A stretch of 36,295 bases of DNA from Candidatus Galloscillospira excrementipullorum (GTDB taxonomy: Bacteria > Bacillota > Clostridia > Oscillospirales > Feifaniaceae): NCBI GenBank assembly GCA_018714125.1, contig DVNV01000055.1:1-36295 (forward strand). The letters run 5' to 3'. The notes under the pieces are model-generated. The model made no database searches and had not been told where the DNA came from. It worked only from the letters and a program-made list of their open reading frames with translations. Shown here piece after piece: positions 33,666-36,295 of the stretch; the first letter of the stretch is position 1, and the number at the start of each line of letters is the position of its first letter. Made by a program: the position numbers and the translations under genes.

Positions 33666-35144
33666 TCAAAAAGGGGGCTGCGCCTCCAGAAACGGTGCAA
33701 TCTCCTCAAAGAAGGGGCGCAGCAGCTTTTCCATGCAGGCCACGCCGTCGGGGTGCTCGGATTCCAGGTTGAGCACCAGCACGGGGTCGTGCAGCGACTG
33801 ACGCAGCAAAAACCAGCCGTCCCCGGCCTGGGGCGCCACGTTGACGCGCAGGCCCTCGTGGTTTTCGGGCGCAGGCGACAGGGCGGGATGCCGCTCCACA
33901 AAGCCGCTCAGCCGGGCAAGCAGCTCCTCCTGCGGGAGGTCGGACCCTTTTTTCAAGGGAATGCGGTATTCCGCGCTTTGGGCGGGCTCGCGCAGCCCTT
34001 CGATGAGCCCGGCCAGCTCCTCTCCCCGCCTGCGGCACTGCACCATGGCGGCCACAAGGCGCGTTGCCAGATACATGCCGTCGTCAAGGAAGCGGTTTTC
34101 CAGCAGCGCGGCGTGGCCGCTCGTCTCGATGGCAAGCGGCACGCAAAAGCCGGCGTCGCTCAGCCTGCGCGCCTCGTCGATGACGTTTTGATAGCCTCGC
34201 TTAAAGCGATGGTGCACAAGCCCCTGTTTTCCCAAAAACTGCGTCAGGCCCGAGGAGGTCACCGAGTCGGTCACGACGATGCCGCCGGGATACTGCGGGG
34301 CCAGCACGGCGGCCGCCAGCGCAATGAGCCGGTTGCGGCTCAGGCACCGGCCCTGCGCGTCGATGAGGGCGGCGCGGTCGGCGTCGGGGTCAAAGGCGAT
34401 GCCGAGCTGCGCGTTTTGCTCACGCACGGCGCGGGACAGCGCGGCCAGATTTTCCTCCTTTTCTGGGTTTGGCTCGTGGCCGGGGCAGCATCCGGCCGGC
34501 TCGAGGAAAAGGCTGCCTGACACGTCGGCCCCCAGCTCGCACAGCACGTCCTGTGCGTAAAACCCGCCGGCTCCGTTGCCGGCGTCCACCAGGATTTTCA
34601 GTCCCGAAAGGGGACGGCGCAGCCCGGTCTGCTTTCGCACCAGCGCGCACAGCATGCGGGCATAGTCCGGCACCACCGGCCGGCACTCATACCGGCCGCC
34701 CTGCGGACGCCTCTCCTGCGCCAGCTCCAGCACGGCGCGCACCGTCTGCCTGCCGCAGCCGCCCTCGGGCGTGAAGAACTTAAAGCCGTTTTTGTCGGGC
34801 GGCAGATGGCTCGCCGTCACCATAACGGCGGCCTGTGCGCGAAATTCAGGGGCGGCGCAGGCCAGATACATGGAGGGCGTGGTGGACAGTCCCGTCAAAA
34901 AGGGCCGGCAGCCTGCCAGGGCAAGCCCGTCCGCAACAGCCTGCGCCAGCGCAGGGCCGCTCTCCCTCGGGTCGTGGCCCACCGCCACAGACGGCTGCGC
35001 GCCGCCCGTCTTCTGCACCAGCAGGCGGCCGAAGGCCTCTCCGATGCCCGCCGCCGCGCAGGGCGTCAGCACCGCCCCCTCCCCCATGGCAGGGCCCCTG
35101 ATGTCACTTCCGTTTTGAAGCGCCAGCCACTCGCTTCGCTCCAT
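33666..35144 (-). CDS. Phosphoglucomutase/phosphomannomutase-family enzyme
   Basis: An alpha-D-phosphohexomutase of 492 aa, interconverting 1- and 6-phosphates of a hexose or amino sugar in the cytoplasm. The catalytic phosphoserine is Ser112 in VTASHLPPDKNGFKFF, where TASHNP is more usual. The Mg-binding loop is DPDADR (252-257). The sugar-recognition loop is ETSGH (340-344), close to the GEMSGH of phosphomannomutases. The C-terminal phosphate-binding domain is recognisable by NHEGLRVNV near 430-445. The ATG at 35144 has GGGGGAG six bases ahead. The ABC-F gene follows after 53 bases. Substrate choice between glucose and mannose cannot be settled here. Confidence 0.92.
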   Translation of the reverse strand: MERSEWLALQNGSDIRGPAMGEGAVLTPCAAAGIGEAFGRLLVQKTGGAQPSVAVGHDPRESGPALAQAVADGLALAGCRPFLTGLSTTPSMYLACAAPEFRAQAAVMVTASHLPPDKNGFKFFTPEGGCGRQTVRAVLELAQERRPQGGRYECRPVVPDYARMLCALVRKQTGLRRPLSGLKILVDAGNGAGGFYAQDVLCELGADVSGSLFLEPAGCCPGHEPNPEKEENLAALSRAVREQNAQLGIAFDPDADRAALIDAQGRCLSRNRLIALAAAVLAPQYPGGIVVTDSVTSSGLTQFLGKQGLVHHRFKRGYQNVIDEARRLSDAGFCVPLAIETSGHAALLENRFLDDGMYLATRLVAAMVQCRRRGEELAGLIEGLREPAQSAEYRIPLKKGSDLPQEELLARLSGFVERHPALSPAPENHEGLRVNVAPQAGDGWFLLRQSLHDPVLVLNLESEHPDGVACMEKLLRPFFEEIAPFLEAQPPF

Positions 35145-35335
35145 TCCAAGCTCCCCCTTTCGGAAACTCTGCGGCTTTTCCGGGGGGCACGCGCTGCGGA
35201 CGCCGCCCTTCCCGCCGTGGCGCCCCGCGCTCTCCCGCACCGTCAGGGGAGTTGCTCCCGCCGGGCCTTAAGCCTTTTCCTGCCGCAGTCCCTTTTTTGA
35301 AAAGGTATGCGCTCTTTTGCAAAACAGAAGAAACA

Positions 35336-35358
35336 CCGCCGCGAAAGCAGTGCGGCGG
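35336..35358 (-). terminator. Probable terminator after the metallo-hydrolase gene
   Basis: CCGCCGC (35336-35342) pairs with GCGGCGG (35352-35358) around 9 bases, followed on the minus strand by TGTTTCTTCTGTTTT. It lies 27 bases after the stop codon. The remaining gap to the phosphohexomutase start at 35144 has no gene. Confidence 0.65.
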
Positions 35359-35385
35359 CGTATCCGTTTGGCCGTATTTTCGTTG

Positions 35386-36030
35386 TTACAGAAGGATGCC
35401 CTCCACGCCGTCAAGCAGGGAGAGGAATCGCTCTCCGTCCTCCCGCACACCCACGCCCTCCACATCGCCGAAGTGGAAGGGGATGACAAGCTTTGGCTTC
35501 ATCTGATTGATTGCCTGTGCCGCCTGCTCCACGTCCATGGTGTAGGTGCCCCCGATGGGCACGAACACCACATCGGCATCGGCCTCCAGGAATTCCGGCG
35601 TCACATCGCAGTCGCCCGGCAGATAGTAGGCCCCGTCGCCCGTGCGGATGATATAGCCCACCCAGCCGTTTTCCTTGGGATGGTAGGGCTTTCCGACGTT
35701 GTAGGAGGGCAGAACCTCAATGCCGATGCCGCAAAAGGACAGCATATCCCCCGCAGCCACCTCGCGCAGCCTGGCCCCGGGGAAATCGACAGCCAGCTTT
35801 TCGCAGACGTCATGCGGCGCGACAAAGGTGGTGTCTTCCCGCATGACGCGCCGGATATCGTCGGGCGAGTAGTGGTCATAGTGTGCATGCGTGATGAGGA
35901 TGCAGGCGGCATCGCCCGTATCGGTCAGCAGATTGAAGGGGTCCACATAAATCACGCATTCCTTCTCCAGGCGAACCCCCGCCTGTCTGAGCTTTTTCAC
36001 TCCGCGCAGCAAAGTCATCTTGTCTGACAT
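35386..36030 (-). CDS. UlaG-like MBL-fold metallo-hydrolase
   Basis: A 214-aa metallo-beta-lactamase-fold hydrolase of the UlaG/YtkL type. The zinc/manganese ligand motif is THAHYDHYS (HxHxDH at 48-53), followed by YYLPGDCD and a late His in LVIPFHFGDVEGVG. Proteins of this group include L-ascorbate-6-phosphate lactonase but most are of unknown substrate. The ATG at 36030 has AAGGAG eight bases ahead. It has its own promoter (36117-36145) and terminator, so it is monocistronic. Confidence 0.92.
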   Translation of the reverse strand: MSDKMTLLRGVKKLRQAGVRLEKECVIYVDPFNLLTDTGDAACILITHAHYDHYSPDDIRRVMREDTTFVAPHDVCEKLAVDFPGARLREVAAGDMLSFCGIGIEVLPSYNVGKPYHPKENGWVGYIIRTGDGAYYLPGDCDVTPEFLEADADVVFVPIGGTYTMDVEQAAQAINQMKPKLVIPFHFGDVEGVGVREDGERFLSLLDGVEGILL

Positions 36031-36295
36031 CTTGACTTCTCCTTCGCACCCGCCCGCCCCGAAAGCCGGGCGGGCGGCGGTTTCCCGTATGGTTTTTCTC
36101 TTGGATGGTATTTCCTATTTTATCAGGTGGCAGGGCAAAACGCAACATGCTTCTTGACGCCCCCACAGGCGAATTTTGAAAGTTTTTGCCTTTTTTAAGG
36201 CCGTATCCCGCTTTTTGGAGGCTGCGGCAGGCAGGGCAAAGGCCGCGAAAAGCATAAAATGCCCTTTTCCCCGGCAGGGCGGGGGCCCTGCACCC
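36031..36295 (-). other. Leader and upstream region of the metallo-hydrolase gene
   Basis: No gene is visible in these 265 bases. The mRNA leader (about 36031-36110) holds a GC-rich hairpin (CCGCCCGCCC with GGGCGGGCGG, about 36050-36076) just before the binding site. Further right are small hairpins GCCTT/AAGGC near 36198-36211 and GCAGGG/CCCTGC near 36273-36291. Confidence 0.5.
36117..36145 (-). promoter_or_regulatory. Sigma-A promoter of the metallo-hydrolase gene
   Basis: Minus strand: TTGCGT (36140-36145), a 17-base spacer ending TGA, and TAAAAT (36117-36122), an extended -10 promoter. It implies a leader of about 80 bases. Confidence 0.75.

Overview
This is a 36 kb GC-rich stretch in which all 36 supportable protein genes lie on the minus strand. 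Read on the minus strand, transcription runs from the right edge of the window to the left. Gene content suggests a high-GC Firmicute of the class Clostridia. The grounds are a dcw cluster with sbp and DUF881 genes between ftsQ and ftsZ, a PASTA-containing SpoVD/FtsI-type PBP, a MurE with the DNPR signature of meso-diaminopimelate enzymes, an HPr with both His15 and Ser46, the ylxM-ffh-rpsP-khpA-rimM-trmD order, and strong AGGAGG-type ribosome binding sites. Genus cannot be given from sequence alone. No tRNA, rRNA, CRISPR array, transposase or phage gene was seen.

Layout from right to left (direction of transcription): (1) 36030-27756, accessory and metabolic genes: an UlaG-like metallo-hydrolase, a phosphohexomutase, an ABC-F ATPase, an Fsr-like MFS transporter, a nitroreductase-fold protein, a fumarylacetoacetase-family enzyme and a GtrA-like membrane protein, separated by gaps full of hairpins. 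(2) 27611-23722, a translation and protein-targeting operon ylxM-ffh-rpsP-khpA-rimM-trmD with a textbook sigma-A promoter. The usual rplS after trmD is absent. (3) 23564-19541, an overlapping envelope-glycopolymer module: a Wzy/O-antigen-ligase-like polymerase or ligase, a GT4 glycosyltransferase and two tandem DUF4330-type single-pass proteins. (4) 19377-15133: ptsH (HPr) with its own promoter and terminator, then uvrC-rsmD-coaD and a coiled-coil gene, closed by a strong terminator. UvrC carries an unusual repeated Pro/Ala/Gly-rich N-terminal extension. (5) 14873-725, the division and cell-wall cluster mraZ-rsmH-ftsL-PBP-murE-mraY-ftsW-murG-murA-ftsQ-DUF881-sbp-ftsZ, preceded by a promoter and a four-repeat MraZ box, then a small GIY-YIG gene. 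murF and murD are missing from their usual positions.

The dcw genes together make lipid II (MurA, MurE, MraY, MurG) and build the septum (FtsZ, FtsQ, FtsL, PBP, FtsW). Most of the window is ordinary housekeeping DNA. I see no clear new defence or mobile system. The points most worth a second look are a cloverleaf-like 100-nt structure at the left edge, the DUF4330/GT4/Wzy module, the repeated UvrC extension, the MraZ box sitting at the predicted transcription start, palindromes in the ylxM leader and after khpA, and a recurring family of intergenic hairpins.
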